A stretch of 64,000 nt of DNA from Datisca glomerata (Eukaryota > Streptophyta > Magnoliopsida > Cucurbitales > Datiscaceae), in assembly GCA_003255025.1 (NCBI GenBank), contig QANY01011336.1:1395311-1459310 (forward strand), given 5' to 3'. Position 1 is the first letter of the stretch, and each line of letters opens with the position of its first letter. Shown one piece after another: positions 46,501-57,987 of this stretch. The notes below the pieces were generated by a model, which saw nothing but the letters and a program-made list of their open reading frames with translations, was not told where the DNA came from and made no database searches. Made by a program: the position numbers and the translations under genes.

Positions 46501-46766
46501 TGTACTCTATTTTTTAAAGCCTTTTTGAACAAAAAAGCCGGATAAACCTTAATTTCGTTTAATTTTCTCAGGACACAAACATGTTTAATGAGAATGATGG
46601 AATGCCAAGAAAGCCATATCCAAATGGATGGAAAGGTCAAAATGGGTTATATGCTGTTGGATTTACTAATCGTGGATTGCTTGGAGCTTCTTTAGATGCA
46701 AGAACGATTGCTCAAGATATCGAGATTGCGTGGCAAAAATATTCAAGTGGACGGGTAAATGTATAG
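43578..46766 (+). CDS. YUC2-like: YUCCA-type flavin monooxygenase (indole-3-pyruvate monooxygenase), four exons
   Basis: Exons 43578-44294, 45296-45544, 46150-46272 and 46572-46766 all have GT-AG introns in phase 0 and give 427 residues, the normal YUCCA length. YUCCAs are ER- or cytosol-located FAD/NADPH enzymes that oxidatively decarboxylate indole-3-pyruvate to the auxin indole-3-acetic acid. FAD site GAGPSG is at residues ~41-46, NADPH site GCGNSG at ~213-218; ATGEN and the C-terminal [15 protein letters not shown] block are intact. The N-terminus [15 protein letters not shown] and the [28 protein letters not shown] blocks resemble YUC2/YUC6 more than YUC1/4 or YUC3/5/7/8/9, judging from memory. 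No stop, frameshift or lost catalytic residue was seen. The nearest transposon ends 1.1 kb upstream (copia LTR), so its promoter is close to old mobile DNA. Confidence 0.95.
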
Positions 46767-48186
46767 GAAAATGACATTGAAAATCTGAAGTTCAATTTCG
46801 TCTCTAGATCCGTGATATCGAGATAAGAAAGTACAAAAGACAAAAACAAAGAGAAGGAAAAAAATGAGGAACTTTGAATTTGAGATTCCTAACCCTTTCA
46901 ATTAGGGAAAAAACAATGGTCGTAGAAAAGTCAAGTAAAGCTCATTAGGCAGAGTGCTGTTTGAATAGGGTGTAGTTTGTCATATATTTTGCTAGTTTTG
47001 TATATATTATAGATTCATATTTAATCATATTTAATTAAGCAAATTTTAAGAAAAATGGGTAGATATGTTTTGTACTAGCAATCCAATTCTAATTTTGTAA
47101 GGTGACTATTGATTCTGGTAAAAATTTATGTCCATTGTATTAATTTGATCTTATTGTATAACAAAAAATGTCAGGTCATTACTCAAATATATGAGTGTAA
47201 AGCCTGAATTTTTTTAACTAATCACCTCTGTTCATTCATATTAAGATACATAATTTTTTATAGATGTTAAGATTTACTATTATTTTTATTGGTTACTCGA
47301 ACTAACGACTATATGAGTCGTGTTATTGAGAAAGTTTAATTTATATATGTGCATGCGCATTTCGAACACCGTTTTTTTCTAAAAATAGTAAGACATATAT
47401 TCTTGATTATTAATGATTTGGAAAAAAAATCAAAATGAAATTGAGATTACATGGGCCACGACTGATTAATTACTACATTAAAACCGCATAAAAATTAAAA
47501 TATTTCCGTAGGGCATGAATGGGGTCCCATGGACATAGAAAGTGGACGATCAGGTTTCTTCTTCTTCTAAAAATAACCCTTTTAATTATTTTTTTAATGT
47601 ACAAACATGACTATCCTTAATTTTTTAACATATACTCACTAATATTATTAGAGAATTTGGTCTTATCAGTTGCCCCTTCCTTTCTTCTATCAGTAAGTCG
47701 GACCACTATCATTTTCTTAATTGTCAATCCAATCTCCACCACAATTTGATCCCACGTCAATGCTTGCATAGGATTTCATATAATTATTTAAATATGTTAT
47801 TTTATTAACATTTGTGAGTCAAATTCACACCCAAATATCAACCATATAGGACTCAAATTACTATTTTAATCACTAAGAAATGAATTCCATCTGCTTGTTA
47901 TGGGTTCAAGTCATCATGTCATTTTAGTTTTATTGTTAAATAAAAAAATCTTTCTCCGTAAATTGTGATTTTAAATGAAAAATATTTTTTATAGATGATC
48001 AAAACTCTCACACTTACATCTATATTACTAAGTATAAAGTTGACGTACTGACACTTTAGTATTTAGGAAGTATTTTTTAAAATGCTTCAAATTACAACTC
48101 TATATGTCATTGTATCTTGTGATTATATTACTTAAGTTGAATGACAAGAAAATTGGTTAAATATATATCATATTTAGTTTAGTGAG
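46767..48186. other. Downstream region of the YUCCA gene, no further gene
   Basis: The first ~300 bp are the probable 3' untranslated region. The rest is AT-rich without coding similarity. Confidence 0.5.
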
Positions 48187-48526
48187 ATATGATTAAGTGC
48201 ATGAATTTGGCAATTTTTGTAGGTGACGGTTCTTTTCTTCTTCTTTTTTTAATAAAAAAATGAGTAGAGAGGGGTTGATCCAACTATTTGGTATGGAACA
48301 TTACACTCACTCGTTGCTAAGTTGATGTCCTCTCCATCGTAATTATTCAATTTTGTTTAGTCGTATATGATTAAGTGCATGAATTTAGCATTTTCTATAG
48401 GTGACTGTTCTTTTCTTTTCTTTTTTTATAAAAACTGGGTAGAGGAGGGGTTGACCCCACTATTTGGTATGGAACATTACACTCACTCGTCGCTACATTG
48501 ATGTCCTCTCCACCATAATTATTCCT
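48187..48526. repeat. 178-bp tandem duplication
   Basis: ATATGATTAAGTGCATGAAT starts at 48187 and again at 48365. Both copies share the TTTGGTATGGAACATTACAC and TGATGTCCTCTCCA blocks, at about nine in ten bases identical. Confidence 0.9.
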
Positions 48527-48787
48527 CTTCATGTGTGTAAAATTAATTTGTAGGTTTTTCCGATTAAGTTTTGCATAGTGAGGTTCTATTGAAGCACAAC
48601 CATATAGTTGCTAACTTTTTCCATTGTAGTATTGTGTAGTCATGTTTTATGATTGTTTCAGTAGTTATCTGTTAAATCTTTATTTGTTCTCCTTATTTAC
48701 GATATTCTAGTTGTCTTACAGTTGTTGAGCAATTGAGAGATGTTTCTACGCTTTTTTTATGTTTCTCTCTAAGTTCTATTCTATTTA

Positions 48788-48856
48788 TGTTAGGATTGGA
48801 GAAGAAGAGTCAGCTTAGTGTGCATGGTTCTTCTTCATGGACGTAGTTTCCTGCAT

Positions 48857-48914
<58 letters not shown>

Positions 48915-49181
48915 CCTTCTCACCTTGCTCTTTCTCTCTCGGCCTCCTCACCTTGCTCTTTCTCTCTCGCACGTGTGCATGAGTTGTCGGTTTCGGTTAG
49001 GATTGCTCCCTATTGAGAGACAATGCGTGAAGAGAGTTAGTTACATTTAAATGTTAATTACCTAGTGTTAATTATGATTATGTTTCAACTATATATATGT
49101 TGTATTCCCTTTAAATCAAAGTAAATGAGAATTATCCATGTTGTCATCACTGTAAATATCTCTAAACTTCATCTTCTATAT
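48788..49181 (+). repeat. 5' LTR of the copia deletion derivative
   Basis: Begins TGTTAGGATTGGAGAAG; includes a long CT microsatellite at 48858-48912 that the 3' LTR mostly lacks. Ends just before TTGGTATCAGAG. Confidence 0.82.
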
Positions 49182-50609
49182 TGGTATCAGAGCACGGGTT
49201 GAGCTTCTATGGCTTCCCCATTAGACTCTTCAAAAAATAGGGACTACGCAGAGGGCTTACAACGCCAATATGTGGGATCTGAACCACTTTTCCAACACCT
49301 TACACTCTACTCTATCAATCAAGTTTGACAGGGATAACTATATCTTATGGAAATCTCAAGTGGTTCCAACAATCATTGGCCATCGCCTCATTGATTTCAT
49401 TACGAACACTGGAACAAGACCACCAAGACCCCTAGAAGATGGTACCACCAACCCAGATTACATGTTGTGGCTAAGACAGGACTTGCTATTACCCATCTAG
49501 TTAATATCCACGATGATTTATTGTGTTCTTGGATATGTTCTGCAATTTAAGATGTCAAGTTGCTTCTGGTTCGGGAAGGTTTCACTGCATCTACCTTAGA
49601 CACCTCCCTCTTCATGTTCCATAAACCTTCAATAACTATTTTCTTCCTAGTCTATATTGATGATATTATCATCATAGGCAGTGACTCCAATTACATCAAT
49701 ACTCTCATATTTGAGTTGCACAACTCATTTGCTCTCAAGGATCTTGGCTTGTTACATCACTTCTTGGGCATATCTGTTAGCAAAACTGCTCTTAGTTTGC
49801 ATATAAGCCAATCACAGCACATACTTGAGTTGTTGCACAAACATAACATGCCTGATGCCAAGCCTTGTTCCACCCATGCTACGTCCTCAACTGAGCTATC
49901 TAAAGACATTGGTGAGCTTCTCTCAGATCTCACTCCCTACAGAAGCCTTGTTGGGGACATATAATACCTTACTGTCACCAGGCTAAATATCTCATGTATT
50001 GTGAAGAAACTTAGTCAATTCCTTCATTGTCCTACATCTTTACATCGACAAGCTTTCAAACGTCTATTAAGGTATCTAAAAGGCACCAATTTAGATAGTC
50101 TATACCTCCAAGCTGCCTCACAATTCTCCATCTCAACCTTCATAAATACTGACTGGGCTAGTTGCCCTTATGACAAACAGTCTACATGTGGCTATGCCAT
50201 CTATCTCGGCTCTAGCTTAATCTCCTGGTCCTCCAAAAAAATAACACGTTGTTGCTCGATCTAGTACTGAGAGTGAATATCGAGCCTTGACTGATGTCGT
50301 CATCGAAATAACTTGGATTCAGTCTCTCCTCTCTGAAATGAAACTTGCATCAATTCTCATTCTTTGGTGTGACAATGAAGGTGTTGCATCCATTGCCTTG
50401 AATCCAATATCCCATGCACCTACCAAACATATTGAAATTAATGTCCATTTTGTTCTAGACAAAGTACTCTCCAAAGCCCTTGATGTTCGATATGTACCTA
50501 CTTGAAATCAAGTAGCTGACATACTTACTAAACTTCTCTTAGAGACTCAGTTCGTTTACCTCAAGGACAAGCTTCATATGAGTGATACCCACACAAGTTT
50601 AAGGGAGGC
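49182..50609 (+). pseudogene. Fused gag start and RT/RNase H remnant of the deletion derivative
   Basis: 49270-49500 is the copia gag N-terminus (KFDRDNYILWKSQVVPTI). After about 60 bp it passes directly to RT: LDTSLFMFHKPSITIFFLVY, the intact catalytic IDDIIIIG box near 49655, LGLLHHFLG, and DLTPYRSLVG, ending at a stop at 49962. RNase H continues at 50001-50264 (RQAFKRLLRYLKGT, then TDWASCPYDKQSTCGY) with a frameshift at about 50240, then DNEGVASIALNP and KHIEINVHFV. A non-autonomous, inactive copy. Confidence 0.9.
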
Positions 50610-51048
50610 TATTAGGATTGAACAAGAAGAGCCAGCTTAGTGTGCATGGCTCTTCTTTGCGGACGCAATTACCTTCATGGTCTTTCTCTCTTGGCCTTCT
50701 CACCTTGCTCTTTCTCTCTCTAACGTGTGCGTGGCCAGCTCAGCAAATATTCTCTTAATCATTGTTGTCAGTTTCGGTTAGGATTGCTCCCTATTGAGAG
50801 ACAATGTGTGAGGAGAGTTAGTTACATTAACTGCTAATTACCTAGTATTAATTGTGCTTATGTTGTTTTTCATTTGAATAAGAATACATTAATTTCTTGA
50901 TTACAAAAACTTTTAGAGTAATTGAGTTAGTTACATGGCCAACTCAGCAAATATATATATATATATATNTGTTTTTCGTCTGAATCAAAGTAATGAGAAT
51001 TATCCCTTTTATTACTACTGTAAATACTCTAAAGTTCATCTTCTAACT
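50610..51048 (+). repeat. 3' LTR of the copia deletion derivative
   Basis: Starts TATTAGGATTGAACAAG (expected TG changed to TA). About 45 bp longer than the 5' LTR, with an inserted segment repeating GGCCAACTCAGCAAATAT and an AT run with one N at 50969. Confidence 0.8.
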
Positions 51049-51053
51049 ATTTA

Positions 51054-54000
51054 AAAAAAAATTAAAAGAGAGTAGAATATTGAGAATTTAAAACGAAAAA
51101 TGGAGACTAAATAATTGAATTATTTAAGGTTAAATGAAAGATTACACCCCTAAACTTAACTATTTTAATCACATCAAAATTACACATTTTTTGCTAATTT
51201 ACTCCATACTTTTAAAATTTGCCCCTTCTATTTTTTGTCCTGAAAATAAAAAAGAGAGGGAAATTAGATAAGTGGGGGTATGAAAAGGACATAACAATAA
51301 TAATAATTGGTTAGAGTGAATCGTGAGTTTAGGGTATAAAAGATTTGCTGTTGTGGGATTTATTCCGACCGAATAGAGTTGAAACGAGCATACAAATAGA
51401 ATATTTGGCTTCACAATAAACACTGTTAGAGGGAGAGAGAGAGAAAGAGATGAAATCAACATCAAAGGGTTTCTAGTTCTGATCATGAAATCCCATTAGG
51501 GGACCATCAAGAGGGTGGTGACCTACTAATAATTGATTTTGGCCCTTCATATCCCATATTTTCCCCATTCTCCCCCAACAACCCTTCCTTCCTACATTCT
51601 CTCCAACTATATATATATATATATATATATATTAGACCAATTTAATTACTCTTAAAGTTTTTGTAATCAAGTAATTAATGTATTCTTATTCAATGTGTTT
51701 CTTATTTTCTAATGAATTTTATTTAGTTTATACTGTTAGATTTAATTTTAGTCATGTCAAATATCTAACTGATGATGACACTTTATTTTTATCAATTTTT
51801 AATATGAAAACATCAAATTCAATTTTTTCAATAATGTTTTAGGAGATGGTTTATGAAAGGGAGAAAAGTTGAGATTCTTCAAAATCAGTAGATTTTGTGT
51901 AATATGGATAATTTTTATTGTAAAAAATTAAGTGCATATACTATTACTAATAAAAAACTCATATAGCATTCTTTGTGAGGAGAAATTTTTTTACTTTTTT
52001 CAACACCTCTTTAATGAACTTCTTATCAAACCCAAATAACTAAGAATAAATACTTGAGACCAAAAATAAATAGTTATAGAAAAGGCAAAAAAATTCAACA
52101 AAAATATCCTTTCTAATATGAAAACGACAAACCACTTGTTCATTTATTAAATTTCCACCAACCCAAATTTCTATTTTTAATGTACATGTGAAAATAAAAT
52201 CCCAATAAATGAAAAAAAAATGAATTTTTTTTCTCAAAAAGGGTCCTACAAGACGATATGTCGTACAAATGGAATGATAGACAAAATAAATAAAAGAGAA
52301 TAGAGAATGGATGGACCAGATTGCACGTGAAAGACACGTTGAGATGACATGTCAAAACCCGAGAGGAGCAGCTTTCGATCAGTGTACGTACACATGGAGC
52401 ACATGCTGACCCATCAATTTTGGACCATCGACGGTCATTATTAAGTTGTGGTCCCTTCGATTTATTATAGTAACCGTCCGATTGGGTATTCTATATTTTT
52501 CTGCAGGACCATTTGCCATTAGTTACAGACGCTATCCGTAACTACTATGATGTCGTTTGTTTACTTAATTTATAACTTATTCTATACTCTTTTCTTTAAT
52601 TTTTTCGTAATTAGTTTTTATTTTTCTTTTCTGTATAATTATAGGAGAATATTTATAAAACATTCTCACACTTCGATAATTTTGTCATCACATTATCTGT
52701 ACAGTTTTTTAGTAAATTTAGTCTCTGGCGTGCTAATTTTTTGTAACGAAATCAACTCTAAAACAAAAAACACTGTTAAACATAAAATCGTTATGCATCT
52801 AAATCTAAACAAAACCATTTAATTTTCTTTCTAAAATTATTTTAATACAACAGCCTTCAAATAATTTAGATTAATAAATTTATACAGAAAATTGAGAGTT
52901 TATTAGTACATGTTAGAATAAGACAAAAAATTTATCGAACCAAAATATTACATGAGAGGAGCTAATTGCTTCCCTTTTTAGATATCTGGACCATTTTATT
53001 TCTAAATTGTTTATCTTTTTAGTTGTAATTTAATTATATGTTTATGAGGTAAATTAAGGTTATCCACAAACTAGTATTATTGTTTAATTTAAGAATTGTT
53101 TCAAATAAACATGATAATTCAACTAAGAGTATTAAAAAAAAGATTGTATTCCTAACTAAGATCTAACAAACGACCCTTTTATGTAATTCTCCTCTTGATT
53201 AAATTACATCATCTAATATATGATCTAAAATAAAATATGAAGTAAACTAATTTGACATATATTTCCTTTGGTATTTTTGAAAAATATGAAGATAAGAACA
53301 CACACAGCCTAGAATTTCATGAGAGAATAATATAACTCTTGGTATTGGACAATACTATTGCACCGACAAAGTCTATTTGATAAGGTATGTTGTAATAGTC
53401 GTCATTCATATATAACATTGTCAATATTACAAATTTAAACGCATTCAAGAATAGAAGGCATAATTAGTAAATTACACGCAAGATTTTAATGGCTGATTTT
53501 TGTTTTGTTATAAATATATTTTGCCTACAATTTATTAACCTATGTTATATTTTTTTTTCCTAAGATTTTTAGTTATGATATCTTTTATTCGTCACTTTGT
53601 TCTAAACAAATATATTTCTCCGATAGTCTTACAATTGATCAAACATCTAACTCTCATTCGGCAATTGATTATGCAACCAAGTCGTTATAACTCTTTTTTG
53701 CTAAGTCCTTGTTTACTTCGCGTTATCCTCATCTTTAATTCTATTGTAATCATTCTATAATTGAATTGTCATATTTAGTTAGATTAATCATTAAATTAGG
53801 CTACAATTTTAATTTACATGCAATCATAGTTCACAATCTTTTGAGCTAATTAAATTACAATAAAAAATATAAGCAATTCTAATTTATAATGAAATTACAA
53901 TTCTAATAACGAAAAAAATTACTTTTGACCCTCATCTCATATGAATAAAGCAAAAGCCACTTATTTCTTTCTCTTTGATTCTATGATCTAATAAAATTGA

Positions 54001-55340
54001 TGTTAAAGTTTAATTCATCATTATTAATTTATTTAAAAATTAATGTTTAAATTTCAAGTCCAAATTTTTTTTGTTTATTTATCTTATTTATTAATTTAAC
54101 TAAAATTGACTTATTTAAATATTGATAAAAATTCATTAAATTTAATTCTAAAATTGCACGTCAAAATATTTTTACATAATATATAAGTAAAAGGGTGTTT
54201 AAATAGTTTATTCTTATTTACACAAACTTATAACAAAAGGTAATCTATATCAAATATAACAATCATAAATTATCACTATCACTTCATAGATTACCATACA
54301 TAATCAAACATGACAATCATATTTTGTAAGTAATTGAATTGCACACAATTAGATTGTCAGCAATCGAATTAAGATGACCATTCTAGTTTGCGCAAATCAA
54401 ACGACCCTAAGTGTAAGATGCGTCAATATGTCGCTTAACTACTGCCAAAATTGACTTGTTACACAGGTGAAACATAAACCGGCCTAGATTTTTTCGAGTT
54501 TAAGTGAAATCTGATTTGAATTTAAAAGAAATTTATTTTTATTCTTTTAGAATTGAGAATAAATGAGAAGTAATTTTGGTATTACGTGTTATTTAAACGG
54601 TGTAACTTTGAAAATTAATGATTATGGGTTATTTTGTAAAGTGAAATCTAACATTGAGGGTGATCTGTGTCATTTAAGCAAACTATAATGTACGTCTGAG
54701 AAGTTTTCCTAACATTGTAAGGGCACTATCTGAATCATATAAGGGCGGTGAACCTGTGAAAAAATTGTCTCACTTTCTCTCTCTCTCTCTCTTCACTTCT
54801 TTTTTATCTCTACTCTCTATTCACAATTTCCAACTATGAATAATAACCTCATTCTCCATTGTAAGGGGATTGGCATACGTCATACTTTGAAAAGTTTCAT
54901 AAGAGAATTCTAAGGGCATTTTGTCACCTTCATTAGGTTAACCTATGGTACTTGTCATTCACCTCTGAGATTCTATACTCCATGTTCCTTAGCCATATTT
55001 GCTAAAGATTAGGTCACTTTGTCCATTGCGACCCCCATCACCTCATTCCCCAGAATAATGAGTTTACAGAACCCAAATATCGAACATGGATTAAGTAGAT
55101 GAAATGAAAATCCTAATTTTTGGACAACTTTCACATTTTTCATACAAAAATGTCTCCAACTATCATGAAATCTCAGATACAGCACCTTTTAATTTAATAA
55201 CTTAATTAACCAATATGTTAATTTAGTAGCTAGCCATTAGGTGTGATTTACATCTATAACTTTTATGTCAACTTTTGTAATTGCCTTTTTTTAAATGTTT
55301 AATAGTATTTTTTTGCTATGGTTTTTTTTCTTTTATAGTT
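51054..55340. other. Long AT-rich intergenic region, no gene recognised
   Basis: It contains an (AT)n run at about 51609-51632 and CT-rich sequence near 54775-54800. Open frames (51199-51486, 52040-52355 minus; 52547-52822, 53542-53760 plus) are AT-biased with no known domain. No TE termini were recognised. Confidence 0.5.
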
Positions 55341-55349
55341 TATATACCT

Positions 55350-55700
55350 TCCTTAATAAGAGGGAGGGAGTCTGGGGGAGAGAGACAAAGAGAGGGAGAA
55401 AGAGAATGTAGGGGGAGATAGAGAGAGAAAGAGGAAGAGGGGAGGGGAGGGGAGGGGAGGGGAGGGGAGTAAGGTAGAGAGTGGGGAGGGAGAGGGAATG
55501 GAGGGAGGGGAAAGGGAGAGGAAGAGAAATAGAGAGAGAGATGCGGAGAGAGGGGGAGCACAAGGGCGAGGGTGAGGGAGAATTATAGAGACAGAAGGGG
55601 AGAGGGAGAGAACACGGGTGTTAACGAGGGCAAGGGAGAGAAATAGTGAGAGAGGGATGGAGGGAGAGAGACAGGGAGAGAGATTGTAGGGGGAATAAGA
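55350..55700 (+). repeat. Purine-rich tract with (GGGGA)n G-quadruplex motif
   Basis: About 340 bp are almost pure A/G on the plus strand. 55439-55467 contains six GGGG runs separated by single A, a canonical G-quadruplex motif with one-base loops. Three overlapping minus-strand open frames here are low-complexity artefacts (Ser/Leu/Pro). Confidence 0.92.
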
Positions 55701-55994
55701 CATTAATATGGTTCATTTAGGCTTCTTAACTCCTACAATCTGAAATTCAAAAATTGACGCTGCCATAAAAGGTATGTCTCTATTTTATTATTTTGTTTTG
55801 AATCAATAACATTGCATTTTATTCAATTATTTTTTTATGTTTTTACTTTGTTAGATTTATTTTAGATATTATTGAAGTTTGAACTCAAAACTTCTGCTAA
55901 AGTTTTAGGAATGAGGAGAGAGAATTATAAAAATTATTCAGAGATAGCATAGGGAAAACTTGAGAAATGTTTCTTCATGTTGTAGTAAATATAT

Positions 55995-56719
55995 TGTTAT
56001 GGGTATTATTAAACTACCAATGCTGCGACACCATATGACAGGCCATGACATAGATCTCTACTCTACATCAAGAAAAAGGATTGAAGAACTAAGCTCCTAG
56101 AAGAGAGAGGAACTGACCTGATCAGATCAGTCTCCAAGTAGCTCAGGCGACAACAACCAACGTAAGCTAAAAAGCCTCGAGAAGAGGATCTGACATAGGG
56201 GTCCAGCTAGCCCTGTCTTAGACCTAATTATTATTCGCCGCGAGTAACAATCCACGTGGCAAGCATCGGTCCACTTCAGTCGCAACGATCAAGCATCGAG
56301 TCAGCCGCCAAATGGTTACATCAACCACGTCCGGTATGACTAAAGGTAAATCGACATTTAATGCACACTCCTTTACGTCAGCTCGAGGAACAAAGGCATT
56401 AAATGCTGCCCCCAGCTCATCATATCAACGAACTTTAACTTACCCGAAACTTATTCGACACGCATCCTCCTATAATACTTCAAGTATAAATACCCTTTTA
56501 CAAACAGTACAAGGTAAGTAATCCTCTCATAAAGGAAACTCTGCCAAAATTTCTCCAGCACACTGATTTAGGTATCGGAGGCTCTTTGACGAGGAAACCA
56601 TCCTTGGTTCTCTTCGTTTTCAAGTTCTTTGTCTGTGTTGTGTAGTTTTTCAATCGAGAGGACCCCTACATGGGGAGGAGATTGCATGCCAGCTTACTGT
56701 TGAGATTCTCGATAATAAC
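55995..56719 (+). repeat. 5' LTR of the gypsy element
   Basis: Starts TGTTATGGGTATT and ends CGATAATAACA, so TGTTAT and ATAACA form the terminal inverted repeat. Length 725 bp. TATAAATA at about 56485-56492 is a likely core promoter, upstream of the primer site by 230 bp. Confidence 0.87.
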
Positions 56720-56720
56720 A

Positions 56721-56738
56721 GTTGGCGCCGTCTGTGGG
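56721..56738 (+). promoter_or_regulatory. Primer-binding site of the gypsy element
   Basis: TTGGCGCCGTCTGTGGGA lies one base after the LTR. TGGCGCCGTCTGTGGGAA is the common primer-site form of plant Tat-like gypsy elements. Confidence 0.82.
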
Positions 56739-56800
56739 AACGACAACCAAACCATCTTCCCATACTAAACATTTGGGGTTGTTTAATCCACAAAGACAAA

Positions 56801-57966
56801 ATGAGCTTGGCATCCTCATCTCATTGCGACGAAAACCATGATGGGATGGGAGAGGACAGGGAAGATCCACCCTCCTCTTCAACAAGAGAGGAACCTCCAA
56901 CCTTCGCCATGGTGATGCCGCGAAAAAATGAAGAGGATAACAATGGCCTTCACCAACACTATAGCGGCTTCCTATCAACAAGGCCCTTCCCAGCTACCTA
57001 TAAACACTACTCCCTAGAAGAAAAATAAGGAGTCAATGAGGATGACCACCTGGCAAAGGGCAAGGTGGCCCACAACTTCGAATAGTGAACTAAAGGCCAG
57101 GATGACCGTTCTACCAAAATTGTCAGGGACATAGAAGTGACAAATCAAACAGGTGGGAGCTCAGAACAATGGACCGAGATACAAAAAGCTCCAACTATAG
57201 ATAGAGGAGCTAAGGAAGGAGCGAGGGTAAATTGTCGGAGCCTCTGTCGAGACTCTCCTGGGGAAAATCGAGTCCTTTTTGTCGCTGGAAATCCAACGGG
57301 TGGAACTCCCTCTGAAGTTCAAAATGCCTCTAATATTCCACTATGACGGAACCAAGGACCGGCTTGCACAACTAGAGATCTTCAAGGTCTGGATGGACTT
57401 GCATCACATCTCAGAACCTTTGATATGTAAGTTGTTCCACTTAACGGTTAACGGACCTGCCCAAAAGTCAATAGGGTAGTTGAAGTCAAACTCTATTCAT
57501 TTGTTCACTGAGCTATCTCGGTTGTTTACTAAATAGTCTTTAGGAGAAAGAGAGAGGAGGCCAACTTCCTACTTGATGACGGTGAAGTAGGCCTGATGAG
57601 CCACTAAAGGACTACATTGATCATTTTAACTTGGAATCCCTGCAGGTTGATAATGCTAGTAAAGACATGATGGTGGCCGCACTGAAAAGTGGGATCACCC
57701 ATTCTAAGATGAGGTGGTCAATGGCCAAGCACGATCATGTTTCCCTCACCGAGCTTAAAACTAGGATCCAAAAGTATGTAAGCGCTGAGGAGGTGATCCG
57801 AGCCGAGAAGGAGCCAGAGAGGCCAAGCAGCGGGAACTCCCAACGGGGAAAGGAACCACAGAAGGACAAACGAACCCGTCCCTATAGACCCTCTAATCTG
57901 GCACCCACCTCGCCTGAAATCCGCACGCACCCCGCCACCTGGCGCGACTGGAACAGCTCCAGTTTG
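56801..57966 (+). pseudogene. Gypsy gag, broken
   Basis: The ATG at 56801 opens MSLASSSHCDENHDGMGED. The Retrotrans_gag region reads PLIFHYDGTKDRLAQLEIFK, then VWMDLHHISEPLICKLF and LTVNGPAQ, with stops and a frameshift around 57480-57610. It resumes LESLQVDNASKDMMVAALKS, then KMRWSMAKHDHVSLTELKTR. The reading is lost where the nested Athila-like sequence starts near 57976. No zinc knuckle was found. Confidence 0.88.
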
Positions 57967-57987
57967 TCACGTACACCCCCCAAACTT

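Larger units (their letters stand above)
48788..51048 (+). mobile_element. Copia internal-deletion derivative
   Basis: The LTR-like ends are 48788-about 49181 and 50610-about 51048, with flanking CTATTTA on both sides (48781-48787 and 51047-51053), so the target duplication probably lies within this word. The primer site TTGGTATCAGAGC follows the 5' LTR and a polypurine stretch (AAGGGAGGC) precedes the 3' LTR. The interior is only 1.4 kb: the start of gag joined to the middle of RT. Gag C-terminus, protease, integrase and the first part of RT are deleted. Confidence 0.88.

Noticed and set aside
55333..55703. Three overlapping minus-strand open frames of 73-116 codons
   Set aside because: They are Ser/Leu/Pro low-complexity readings of the purine tract, open in all frames because the complement lacks A-rich stops.
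56694..56981. 95-codon minus-strand frame over gypsy gag start
   Set aside because: Antisense to the gag N-terminus; no independent support.
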